Shown in pieces: positions 1 to 5,223 of a stretch of 6,185 nucleotides of DNA. The stretch is taken from the NCBI GenBank assembly GCA_934133015.1, contig CAKPAQ010000054.1, positions 1 through 6,185 on the forward strand, in the 5' to 3' direction. This DNA comes from an uncultured Bacilli bacterium (lineage in GTDB: Bacteria > Bacillota_I > Bacilli_A > RF39 > UBA660). Below the pieces are notes generated by a model. It was not told where the DNA came from. It saw nothing but the letters and a program-made list of their open reading frames with translations, and did not search any database. Each line of letters starts with the position of its first letter. Positions within the stretch are counted from its first letter, which is position 1. Both the position numbers and the translations under genes were made by a program.

Positions 1-761
1 CTCCAGCTCCAGTACAAGAAATAGTAACTCCAGAAGTTGTTCAAACACCCGCTCCAGTACAAGAAATAGTAACTCCAGAAGTTGTTGAGACTCCAGCACC
101 AGTAGAAGAAGTAGTGACTCCAGAAGTTGTTGAGACTCCGGCTCCAGTAGAAGAAATAGTGACTCCAGAAGTTGTTGAGACTCCGGCTCCAGTAGAAGAA
201 TCTATGCCTTCTGAAGCTATTGTACCTGTTAATGATTCGTTATTAATAGATGATAATGTAGAGACTGTAAGTGATAATAATTCTAATTTATCAAGTTATG
301 GCTTAGAAAATTCGTCAGGAATATTTAAAAGTAATTCTTATGCTGATAAGTTAACACCTGAAGAAAAAGCAAAATTTGCCGCTATAATCGCAGGAGAAGA
401 CAGTTATAGTTATGAAGGAAGTCTAGCAGCGGCATCAACTGTACTTAATCGCTGTGATACAGCTAATTTTGCCTCATATGGTGGCGATGATCCTTATAAG
501 CAATTAACCGCACCTTCACAATTTGTAGCTAAAAATAGTGCCTTAGCTCAGACTTATTTAAATCATCCAGAACAAATACCTGACTTTGTAATGGCAGCCG
601 TAGATGATGCGTTAAATGGTTATCGTAATCATAATTATCTTTCATTTAGAGCTTCTTCTGGAAACGATAGAACACAAATTGGATCAAATGGTAATTGGTA
701 TTTTAATCAATCTAGTGAAGTTCCAAATTATGGTTATGTTGAAAATAATAAAAGTAAATAA
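1..761 (+). CDS. SleB/CwlJ-type cell-wall hydrolase, 3' part (5' end outside window)
   Basis: The frame is open from base 3 to the TAA at 759-761, giving 252 visible residues; the start and any signal peptide lie to the left. The protein begins with 15-residue repeats (PAPVEEIVTPEVVET type), then an Asn/Ser-rich linker, then a catalytic domain from about base 351 (TPEEKAKF) to 713. Key features of the Hydrolase_2 (SleB/CwlJ) fold are visible: IIAGEDSYSYEG, whose Glu (codon 396-398) aligns with the family's catalytic Glu; the following AAASTVLNR; PSQFVA; and the terminal NWYFNQ. Family members cleave peptidoglycan, often spore cortex during germination, but vegetative versions exist, so a cortex role is inference supported only by the neighbouring sspI. 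The repeat linker probably spaces the enzyme from an N-terminal export, anchor or binding segment. The GTG at 114 is an internal Val codon of a repeat, not a start. Confidence 0.85.
   Translation, partial: PAPVQEIVTPEVVQTPAPVQEIVTPEVVETPAPVEEVVTPEVVETPAPVEEIVTPEVVETPAPVEESMPSEAIVPVNDSLLIDDNVETVSDNNSNLSSYGLENSSGIFKSNSYADKLTPEEKAKFAAIIAGEDSYSYEGSLAAASTVLNRCDTANFASYGGDDPYKQLTAPSQFVAKNSALAQTYLNHPEQIPDFVMAAVDDALNGYRNHNYLSFRASSGNDRTQIGSNGNWYFNQSSEVPNYGYVENNKSK
3..200 (+). repeat. 45-bp in-frame tandem repeat (Pro/Glu/Val-rich linker)
   Basis: Four complete 45-bp units begin at 3, 48, 93 and 138, and an 18-bp partial unit begins at 183. The array continues off the left edge. Each unit encodes PAPV(Q/E)E(I/V)VTPEVV(E/Q)T. 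Most differences between units are at third codon positions, plus a Gln-to-Glu drift from left to right. The unit length is a multiple of three, so copy-number change by slippage or recombination would lengthen or shorten the linker without breaking the frame. The block looks richer in G and C than the surrounding coding sequence. Confidence 0.95.
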
Positions 762-763
762 AA

Positions 764-790
764 AAGACCTCACTATTTTAGTGAAGTCTT
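764..790 (-). terminator. Intrinsic terminator of sspI, possibly bidirectional
   Basis: The arms at 764-768 plus 770-775 pair with 779-784 plus 786-790. This gives 11 bp with one C/A mismatch (769/785) and a three-base loop. Read on the minus strand, the hairpin is followed by a run of T (complement of 759-765), which fits an intrinsic terminator for sspI. Read on the plus strand it lies 3 bp after the hydrolase stop, but the downstream bases (ATTCGTGTGC) are poor in T, so termination of the hydrolase transcript here is less certain. The sspI stop codon (789-791) overlaps the stem. Confidence 0.8.
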
Positions 791-1004
791 ATTCGTGTGC
801 TTTTACACAAGATTCTAAGATATGTAAAATCTTATCTTTCATCTCATCATCCGCTTTATTCCATACTAATTCAAAAAATACTCCCATACCTGGTAAAGTA
901 ATTTCATCATTATTTTTTATACTTTCTTCAATTGCCTCTCTCAATACATTTATATCATCGCCTTTAAAATTATTGATAATATGACTTCTAATATCTAAAT
1001 CCAT
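789..1004 (-). CDS. sspI: Small acid-soluble spore protein SspI
   Basis: The gene encodes 71 residues, close to the roughly 70 of Bacillus SspI. Family hallmarks are the N-terminal MDLDIRSHIINN and the core LPGMGVFFELVW (residues 37-48), followed by a helical tail (DKILHILESCVK). SspI is a minor small acid-soluble spore protein made in the developing forespore; its exact function is not known, although a role in spore outgrowth has been reported. The start is set at the ATG at 1002-1004 because AGGAG (complement of 1013-1017) lies 8 bases upstream, and the homologous N-terminus begins there. A longer TTG-initiated form from 1022 would absorb that ribosome-binding site and is rejected. The gene is convergent with the hydrolase and divergent from the operon starting at 1112. 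Its presence is the main evidence that the organism forms endospores. Confidence 0.9.
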   Translation of the reverse strand: MDLDIRSHIINNFKGDDINVLREAIEESIKNNDEITLPGMGVFFELVWNKADDEMKDKILHILESCVKAHE

Positions 1005-1025
1005 ATTTAAATCTCCTTTCAATTA

Positions 1026-1064
1026 TATTTTGTTTAAGATAAATACTTTTTATACAATAATATG
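1026..1064 (-). promoter_or_regulatory. Candidate forespore (sigma-G-like) promoter for sspI
   Basis: On the minus strand, TGTATA (1051-1056) is followed after 18 bases by CAAAATA (1026-1032). This resembles the sigma-G pattern GNATR-17/18-CATNNTA with one mismatch in the -10. An alternative is a perfect CATATTA -10 at 1058-1064, but it has no good -35 at the right distance. The first choice would give a leader of only about 15 bases, with the Shine-Dalgarno at its very start. Known SspI genes are expressed in the forespore, which motivates the search, but in such AT-rich DNA chance matches are likely. Confidence 0.3.
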
Positions 1065-1089
1065 AAAAAAAATAAATATGTGGTAGAAT
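1062..1089 (+). promoter_or_regulatory. Candidate sigma-A promoter (extended -10) for the six-gene operon
   Basis: TAGAAT (1084-1089) is preceded by TGG, forming an extended -10 (TGN-TAGAAT). A weak -35, ATGAAA (1062-1067), lies 16 bases upstream of the -10. It overlaps the region driving sspI on the other strand, so the two promoters would be back to back. The start codon of the first gene is 22 bases downstream of the -10. Confidence 0.5.
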
Positions 1090-1111
1090 ATTAGATAGTT
1101 TGGGTGGTAGT

Positions 1112-1750
1112 ATGAATATTAAAATAAATGATAATATAGTAGAAGTTGTAATTACTAAAAAAATAGGTAATAAAAATACTTATCTTAGAATTAAGAACGA
1201 TTTAAAATTATATGTAACTACAAATAGTTTTGTTAGTGATCATAGAGTACGACAAATAATAAATGAAAATATGGATTCTATAATTAAAATGTATGATAAG
1301 CAAATTAATAAGATTGAAGATGTCAGTGCTTTCTTTTATTTAGGAAAAAAATATGATAAAATAATGACCACAGGAAAAGAAATAAATTTAGGTGATACTA
1401 AGGCTTTTATTGGAAAAGAAGCTAATATTGAAAAGTGGTATAAAAAACAAGCTGAAGTAATATTTAAAGAACATCTTGATTATTGGTACAATAATTTTTC
1501 ATACAAAATACCTTATCCTAATTTAACAATTAGAAAGATGACTTCACGTTGGGGTGTATGTAATTCAAAACTAGTAAGAGTAACACTTAATCTTGAATTA
1601 ATAAAAAAAGATATTGATTGTTTAGACTACGTTATTGTGCATGAACTATCTCATTTTATAGAAATGAACCATTCTAATAGATTTTGGAAAGTTGTAGAAA
1701 AAAATTATCCAAATTTTAAATATGTACGTAGAAAAATGAAAAATTATTGA
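1112..1750 (+). CDS. YgjP-like metallopeptidase-fold protein (DUF45/COG1451)
   Basis: The protein has 212 residues. The C-terminal half carries the family signature: RKMTSRWGVC (141-150), then HELSH (177-181) with the zinc-binding HExxH pattern, then MNHSNRFW (185-192), whose His187 is the probable third ligand. The N-terminal half is a strand-rich region as in other YgjP proteins. Members look like zinc proteases, but E. coli YgjP has been reported to act as a UTP pyrophosphatase, so protease activity should not be assumed. No signal peptide or membrane segment is seen, so it should be cytoplasmic. The start is the ATG at 1112 because GGGTGG (1102-1107) lies just before it; an in-frame TTG at 1100 would bury that site. 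It is the first gene of the operon, 30 bp before the RNA methyltransferase gene. Confidence 0.85.
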   Translation: MNIKINDNIVEVVITKKIGNKNTYLRIKNDLKLYVTTNSFVSDHRVRQIINENMDSIIKMYDKQINKIEDVSAFFYLGKKYDKIMTTGKEINLGDTKAFIGKEANIEKWYKKQAEVIFKEHLDYWYNNFSYKIPYPNLTIRKMTSRWGVCNSKLVRVTLNLELIKKDIDCLDYVIVHELSHFIEMNHSNRFWKVVEKNYPNFKYVRRKMKNY

Positions 1751-1780
1751 TAAGTTAATTACAAATAGGAGGATTTATTT

Positions 1781-2518
1781 ATGCTGATAACTAGTTTAGA
1801 AAATGAAAAAATAAAAAAATATGCAAGACTTAAAGAAAAAAAGTATCGTGATATTGATAATCAGTTTATAGTAGAAGGTATGCATTTAGTACTTGAAGCA
1901 TATAGAAGTGGTTTGATAGAAGAAATTATTTTGGAACAAGATGAAGTCTGTGTACTGGATTCTCCTAAAGTTTATGTTACAAAAGAAATTATCAGAAAAA
2001 TAAGTACATTAGAAACACCAGTTAATATTTTGGCGTTGTGTAATAAACCTAAGCCTAATTTAGATTATGGAGAAAAATTGCTATTGTTAGATAAAATACA
2101 AGATCCAGGTAATCTTGGAACTATAATACGTAGTGCCAAAGCTTTTAACGTTGATACAGTTGTTTTAGGGGAAGAAAGCGTAGACTTATATAATCCTAAA
2201 GTTATTCGTTCTACTCAAGGAATGATGTTTCATATAAATGTAATTACGCATGATTTAAAGAGCTTAATTTTAGAATTAAAGAAAAAGGAAATACCTATTT
2301 ATGGTACGAATGTCCAATATGGTGAAGATGTTAGAAAATTAAAAGAAAAAGATAAACAAAAATATGCCTTAATTATGGGTAATGAAGGTAATGGTGTATC
2401 AAAACAAATATTGGATATGTGTGATTTATTTATATATATTAATATGAATTCCGAAGTGGAAAGTTTAAATGTGGCTATTGCTACTTCAATTTTATTATAT
2501 GAATTAGATAGAAAATAG
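1781..2518 (+). CDS. TrmH/SpoU-family RNA 2'-O-methyltransferase (YsgA/RlmB-like)
   Basis: This 245-residue SPOUT enzyme transfers methyl from S-adenosylmethionine to a ribose 2'-OH in rRNA or tRNA. The N-terminal RNA-binding domain (about 1-90) starts ITSLENEKIKKYARLKEKKYR and contains FIVEG. The knotted catalytic domain shows motif 1 DKIQDPGNLGTIIRS (104-118, with Asn111 and Arg117 as the conserved pair), motif 2 LIMGNEGNGV (197-206) and motif 3 VESLNVAIA (227-235). Before motif 3, the usual IPM is INM, a small deviation. The full length and all three motifs suggest an active enzyme. Its target base cannot be read from sequence; the location near sspI suggests the Bacillus YsgA group. A strong AGGAGG (1767-1772) precedes the ATG by 8 bases. 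The next gene, rimM, starts 11 bp after its stop. Confidence 0.92.
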   Translation: MLITSLENEKIKKYARLKEKKYRDIDNQFIVEGMHLVLEAYRSGLIEEIILEQDEVCVLDSPKVYVTKEIIRKISTLETPVNILALCNKPKPNLDYGEKLLLLDKIQDPGNLGTIIRSAKAFNVDTVVLGEESVDLYNPKVIRSTQGMMFHINVITHDLKSLILELKKKEIPIYGTNVQYGEDVRKLKEKDKQKYALIMGNEGNGVSKQILDMCDLFIYINMNSEVESLNVAIATSILLYELDRK

Positions 2519-2529
2519 AGGTATAAATA

Positions 2530-3030
2530 ATGGAAGATTATATTTATGTTGGAAAAATAGTTAATACACATGGAATAAAGGGAGAAATTAGAATTCTTTC
2601 TGATTTTGAATATAAAGATAAAGTTTTTGTACCTGGTGTTAAGATTTATTTAGGGCGAAAAAAAGAAGAAATGACAATTGTGACTTATCGTCATCATAAG
2701 AACTTTGAAATGGTAACTTTAGCTGGTTATAATGATATAAATCAAGTGTTACGATTTAAAGGATTATATGTTTATATAGATAGAAAAGATTTAGTACTTG
2801 ATGATAATCAAATTTTAGATTCAGATTTAATTAGTTTAAAAGTTATTGTAGATGGTAATGAAATAGGCTATATCAGTGATGTTAGAAATGTTAGTTATAA
2901 CAATAAGTTATTAGAAATTAACTTTAATAATAAAACTAATTTAATTCCTTATCAAAAAGAATTTGTATCTGAAATTGATTTGGCCAATAAAAAAATAGTT
3001 ATTACACCTATTAAGGGGATGTTTGAATGA
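2530..3030 (+). CDS. rimM: Ribosome maturation factor RimM
   Basis: The product has 166 residues, normal for RimM. The N-terminal RimM barrel opens with VGKIVNTHGIKGEIRI (7-22), the family signature. The C-terminal PRC-barrel (about 98-166) includes LIPYQKEFVSEIDLANKKIVI with the typical hydrophobic and acidic pattern. RimM binds ribosomal protein S19 and helps assemble the head of the 30S subunit, including late 16S rRNA processing. AGAGG (2517-2521) partly overlaps the preceding stop codon and serves as the ribosome-binding site. Its TGA overlaps the trmD ATG by 4 bases (ATGA at 3027-3030), a common sign of translational coupling. The rpsP and ylqC/ylqD genes that normally precede rimM in Bacillus are not here. 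Confidence 0.96.
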   Translation: MEDYIYVGKIVNTHGIKGEIRILSDFEYKDKVFVPGVKIYLGRKKEEMTIVTYRHHKNFEMVTLAGYNDINQVLRFKGLYVYIDRKDLVLDDNQILDSDLISLKVIVDGNEIGYISDVRNVSYNNKLLEINFNNKTNLIPYQKEFVSEIDLANKKIVITPIKGMFE

Positions 3031-3695
3031 AGATAGATATATTAACTTTATTTCCAGAGATGATAGAAAGTTTTTTTAAAGAATCAATTATAAAAAGGGC
3101 AATAGATAAGAAATTAGTTGATATAAATATAATTAATTTTAGAGACTATTCAACAGATCCTCATGGTAAAGTTGATGATACTCCATATGGTGGTGGACCT
3201 GGTATGGTACTTACTTGTCAACCAATATTTGATTGCTTAAAGAGTATTAGAACTAATGATTCTGTAGTTGTAATGTTAACACCAGATGGTATACCTTATA
3301 AACAAAAAAAGGCATATGAATTTGCTAAATTTAAACATCTTATTTTACTTTGTGGTCATTATGAAGGCTTTGATGAGAGAATAAGAAGTATTGTTGATTA
3401 TGAAGTATCGATTGGAGATTATGTTTTAACTGGTGGAGAGATACCAGCGTTAGTATTAGTTGATTCAATAATTAGATTAATACCTGGAGTTATTGAAGAA
3501 GAGAGTCACTTAGAAGATAGTTTTAATAATCGTTTATTAGATTATCCTTCCTATACTAAACCAAGAGTTTATGAAGGAATGGAAGTTCCAGAAGTATTAG
3601 TTAGTGGTGATCATAAAAAAATAGATGAATTTAGAAGAAATATGAGTTATAATAGAACTATGGAAAGAAGACCTGATTTATTGGATGAAAAGTAG
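3027..3695 (+). CDS. trmD: tRNA (guanine-N1-)-methyltransferase TrmD
   Basis: TrmD methylates G37 of tRNAs with a G at position 36, using S-adenosylmethionine, and so prevents +1 frameshifting; it is usually essential. The 222 residues are slightly shorter than many homologues but complete. Visible signatures are ILTLFPEM (5-12), YGGGPGMV (54-61), the cofactor-binding knot LCGHYEGFDERI (108-119) and IGDYVLTGGE (129-138), and LLDYPSYTKP (170-179), whose Asp172 corresponds to the catalytic Asp169 of the Haemophilus enzyme. The C-terminal RTMERRPDLL-type element (209-219) for tRNA binding is present. Translation is probably coupled to rimM through the 4-base overlap; AAGGGG at 3013-3018 is the likely ribosome-binding site. 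In most bacteria rplS follows; here an unknown gene starts 11 bp downstream. Confidence 0.97.
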   Translation: MKIDILTLFPEMIESFFKESIIKRAIDKKLVDINIINFRDYSTDPHGKVDDTPYGGGPGMVLTCQPIFDCLKSIRTNDSVVVMLTPDGIPYKQKKAYEFAKFKHLILLCGHYEGFDERIRSIVDYEVSIGDYVLTGGEIPALVLVDSIIRLIPGVIEEESHLEDSFNNRLLDYPSYTKPRVYEGMEVPEVLVSGDHKKIDEFRRNMSYNRTMERRPDLLDEK

Positions 3696-3706
3696 GAGTT
3701 GATAAT

Positions 3707-4180
3707 ATGTTGGATAAAAAATATTTAATTGTCAAAGAGAAAAATGATCCTTCAATTACTTATTTTGAATATGAAAATATGGAAGGATATGATTTATCTC
3801 CTAAAAAGAATGTAAAAATAAAAGATGCAATTAATGTAAATAAAGTTGTCATAATAAATCCTACTTTAATGAATAAGGTTGCTAATAAACAAATTAATTT
3901 AAAATTTAAGAAACTCTTACAATTAATTAGTATTATTTTTGAAACAGATGATGAAACTGGTAGTGCTTATAGAGAAGGCTTAAATGAAATTAGTAAATTA
4001 AGATTAGAAGCTAAAACAAAATATTATAAATATATGAAAGAAGAGGAGGCTGAAATAATCGAAAAAAAATTAGACATTTTGGACCAAGAGCTTAGAACTA
4101 GGTTGTTTTATTTGGAACAAAGTTTCCAATATAATTACAGTAATCAAAATGAAAATGAAATTGGTAGAAGAAGTAGATAA
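3707..4180 (+). CDS. Unrecognised cytoplasmic protein with helical C-terminal half
   Basis: I do not recognise this 157-residue protein. The start is well supported: AGGAG (3694-3698) overlaps the trmD stop and lies 8 bases before the ATG. The N-terminal part (1-55) looks like a small strand-rich module with YFEYENMEGYDL and a hydrophobic strand VNKVVIINP (44-52). From about 60 onward it is strongly helical and highly charged. Residues 97-140 (KLRLEAKTKYYKYMKEEEAE, continuing through the KKLDILDQELRTR region) have a coiled-coil character. It ends in a polar Asn/Gln/Glu-rich tail and basic GRRSR. There is no signal peptide, no transmembrane segment and no Cys. Its codon use and AT-richness match the neighbours, so recent transfer is not suggested. 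Its place in the rimM-trmD operon hints at a link to translation, but this is position only. Confidence 0.85.
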   Translation: MLDKKYLIVKEKNDPSITYFEYENMEGYDLSPKKNVKIKDAINVNKVVIINPTLMNKVANKQINLKFKKLLQLISIIFETDDETGSAYREGLNEISKLRLEAKTKYYKYMKEEEAEIIEKKLDILDQELRTRLFYLEQSFQYNYSNQNENEIGRRSR

Positions 4181-4192
4181 TTTTATATTAGT

Positions 4193-4199
4193 GGGGGGG
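4193..4199 (+). promoter_or_regulatory. G7 homopolymer acting as ribosome-binding site
   Basis: Seven consecutive G residues lie 7 bases before the ATG at 4207, exactly where a Shine-Dalgarno is expected. Other genes here use AGGAG-like sites. A G run can pair with the CCUCC of 16S rRNA through G-C and one G-U pair, so it may work. A homopolymer of this length is prone to slippage, which would alter spacing or strength without touching the reading frame. Confidence 0.65.
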
Positions 4200-4206
4200 T
4201 AAAATT

Positions 4207-4737
4207 ATGGATAAAGTAATTATTGTTAATTATAATACAGTTAGGGATAATTCAATTGATATGAATTTGTATTCTTTTTTAAAGTTGTGCATGGATAGTG
4301 GAACGCCTTTTACAGTGTGCAATGTTACTGAAGAAGAATTTAGTGCTATGAAAAAAGATTTAGATAATCGTGGATATTTAAGTGAAAGACTTGTTAATCT
4401 GGAGTTTCATAACTATTATTCATGTAGATGGATGATTACTAGAAGTGATGATAGAAATAAGATATTGTTTGCTGATTATGATAATCCTAAGAAAAGAGGA
4501 GCTTATTCTTTCAATTATGAGACACATGACTTACAATATAATGAAGATGAAATACAATTTTTAGAATATTATCATTTAAGGCTTATTGATTATGGTTATA
4601 CAAGTGGATTAAAGATATATACAACCGAGACTTATGATGATGTTATTAAACATTATCAAGATGAAGTTAAAGAATTTCATGATGGAAACTTAAATAGTAA
4701 AAACGTGAAAGTTAAGTTAGAAAATAGACAAAATTGA
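4207..4737 (+). CDS. Unrecognised acidic, aromatic-rich protein; last gene of the operon
   Basis: I do not recognise this 176-residue protein. It begins with a hydrophobic strand (KVIIVNYN, 3-10) followed by a probable helix (LYSFLKLCMDSG, 21-32) and another strand (FTVCNV, 35-40), suggesting a small alpha/beta domain. The middle is rich in Tyr, Phe and Trp (EFHNYYSCRW, 66-75). A helix around 114-130 (DEIQFLEYYHLRLIDYG) and a charged C-terminal tail follow. Cys occurs at 28, 38 and 73, with no zinc-ribbon spacing. No signal peptide or transmembrane helix is seen. The gene starts 26 bp after the previous stop with the unusual G7 ribosome-binding site, and a strong terminator begins 35 bp after its stop, so it closes the operon. 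Composition resembles its neighbours. Function cannot be assigned. Confidence 0.85.
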   Translation: MDKVIIVNYNTVRDNSIDMNLYSFLKLCMDSGTPFTVCNVTEEEFSAMKKDLDNRGYLSERLVNLEFHNYYSCRWMITRSDDRNKILFADYDNPKKRGAYSFNYETHDLQYNEDEIQFLEYYHLRLIDYGYTSGLKIYTTETYDDVIKHYQDEVKEFHDGNLNSKNVKVKLENRQN

Positions 4738-4772
4738 GATGAATATTGATTATAAATTGTAGAGTTTAAGTG

Positions 4773-4798
4773 AAAAGAGTAGTTGTACTCTTTTTTTT
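4773..4798 (+). terminator. Intrinsic terminator closing the operon
   Basis: Arms AAAAGAGTA (4773-4781) and TACTCTTTT (4786-4794) form a perfect 9-bp stem with a GTTG loop, merging into a run of eight T (4791-4798). It lies 35 bp after the last operon stop codon and before the next promoter, so it separates the operon from the orphan gene at 4885. Confidence 0.93.
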
Positions 4799-4824
4799 GT
4801 TAACTTTCTTTTTTTAAAAAATGC

Positions 4825-4853
4825 TTTACTTGGAACTAATTATGTGCTATAAT
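4825..4853 (+). promoter_or_regulatory. Near-consensus sigma-A promoter for the orphan gene
   Basis: TTTACT (-35, 4825-4830) and a perfect TATAAT (-10, 4848-4853) are separated by 17 bases, and TGC just before the -10 gives an extended -10 (TGN). Transcription should start near 4860, leaving a leader of about 25 bases that holds AAGGAGG (4871-4877), 7 bases before the ATG. This is the best-looking promoter in the window and suggests strong vegetative expression. Confidence 0.85.
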
Positions 4854-4884
4854 GTAACTCGCTGTACAAAAAGGAGGGGAAATT

Positions 4885-5205
4885 ATGCAAAATTTACATG
4901 TTCAAGAAATCAATCGTAGTAACTTTCTTTTTGATTATTATTTAAAGAATTCATTAACTTGGGACAAAAATAAAAAATTTGCTCCAAATGGTTTATCAAA
5001 AAGTGATTTTGATGATACTACGGTTGCGTATGCTTTATATGGTGAAGATGTATTTGTAGGTTTATCTATTGTTAAATTTGATAAGACAGGTAATGTTGTT
5101 GATTATAGAAGTATAGTTGATGACTTTGCTGATGAAGATAGACGTAGCGAATATTTAAATCAAGAAGTATCACAAAAAGTTAAAAAATTAGAAATGATGA
5201 GATAA
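4885..5205 (+). CDS. Unrecognised 106-residue protein with its own strong promoter
   Basis: I do not recognise this protein. It is transcribed alone from a near-consensus promoter and has an excellent ribosome-binding site (AAGGAGG, 4871-4877). The sequence looks like a compact soluble domain: an N-terminal helix (NRSNFLFDYYLKN, 10-22), a central pair of hydrophobic segments (TVAYALYGEDVFVGLSIVKF, 46-65) suggesting a beta hairpin, an acidic segment (DDFADEDRRSE, 79-89) and a charged C-terminal helix (QEVSQKVKKLEMMR, 93-106). There is no signal peptide, membrane segment or Cys. Its last residues, MMR, are encoded by the left arm of the terminator palindrome shared with tmcAL. Composition matches the neighbours. 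Promoter, ribosome-binding site and terminator make it a convincing real gene, although nothing indicates its role. Confidence 0.88.
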   Translation: MQNLHVQEINRSNFLFDYYLKNSLTWDKNKKFAPNGLSKSDFDDTTVAYALYGEDVFVGLSIVKFDKTGNVVDYRSIVDDFADEDRRSEYLNQEVSQKVKKLEMMR

Positions 5206-5223
5206 AATTATCTCATCATTTTT
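5192..5223. terminator. Shared bidirectional terminator containing both stop codons
   Basis: A perfect inverted repeat has 14-base arms at 5192-5205 and 5208-5221, with arm core AATGATGAGATAA, separated by AA. On the plus strand T residues continue to 5223. On the minus strand the hairpin is followed by TTTCTAATTTTTT-like sequence, so it can serve both converging genes. Both stop codons (5203-5205 plus, 5208-5210 minus) lie in the stem. Confidence 0.88.

Noticed and set aside
3..200. CRISPR-like direct repeats
   Set aside because: The units are directly contiguous with no spacers and preserve one reading frame, so they are a coding tandem repeat.
616..984. Plus-strand open frame of 122 codons
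   Set aside because: It overlaps the hydrolase C-terminus and lies antisense to sspI. Its product is low-complexity Ile/Leu/Ser-rich with no ribosome-binding site, a by-product of AT-rich sequence.
1005..1022. Upstream TTG start for sspI, adding six residues
   Set aside because: It would place the clear AGGAG site inside the coding region, and SspI homologues start at the MDL that follows.
1100..1111. Upstream TTG start for the YgjP-like gene
   Set aside because: The GGGTGG ribosome-binding site lies at 1102-1107, inside the extra codons, so the ATG at 1112 is preferred.
2299..2571. Minus-strand open frame of 90 codons
   Set aside because: It lies antisense to the well-supported TrmH-family gene and the start of rimM, with a low-complexity product and no plausible ribosome-binding site.
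4738..4884. Possible small RNA or riboswitch between the operon and the orphan gene
   Set aside because: The region is explained by an intrinsic terminator and a promoter with a leader of about 25 bases, leaving no room for a structured leader RNA.
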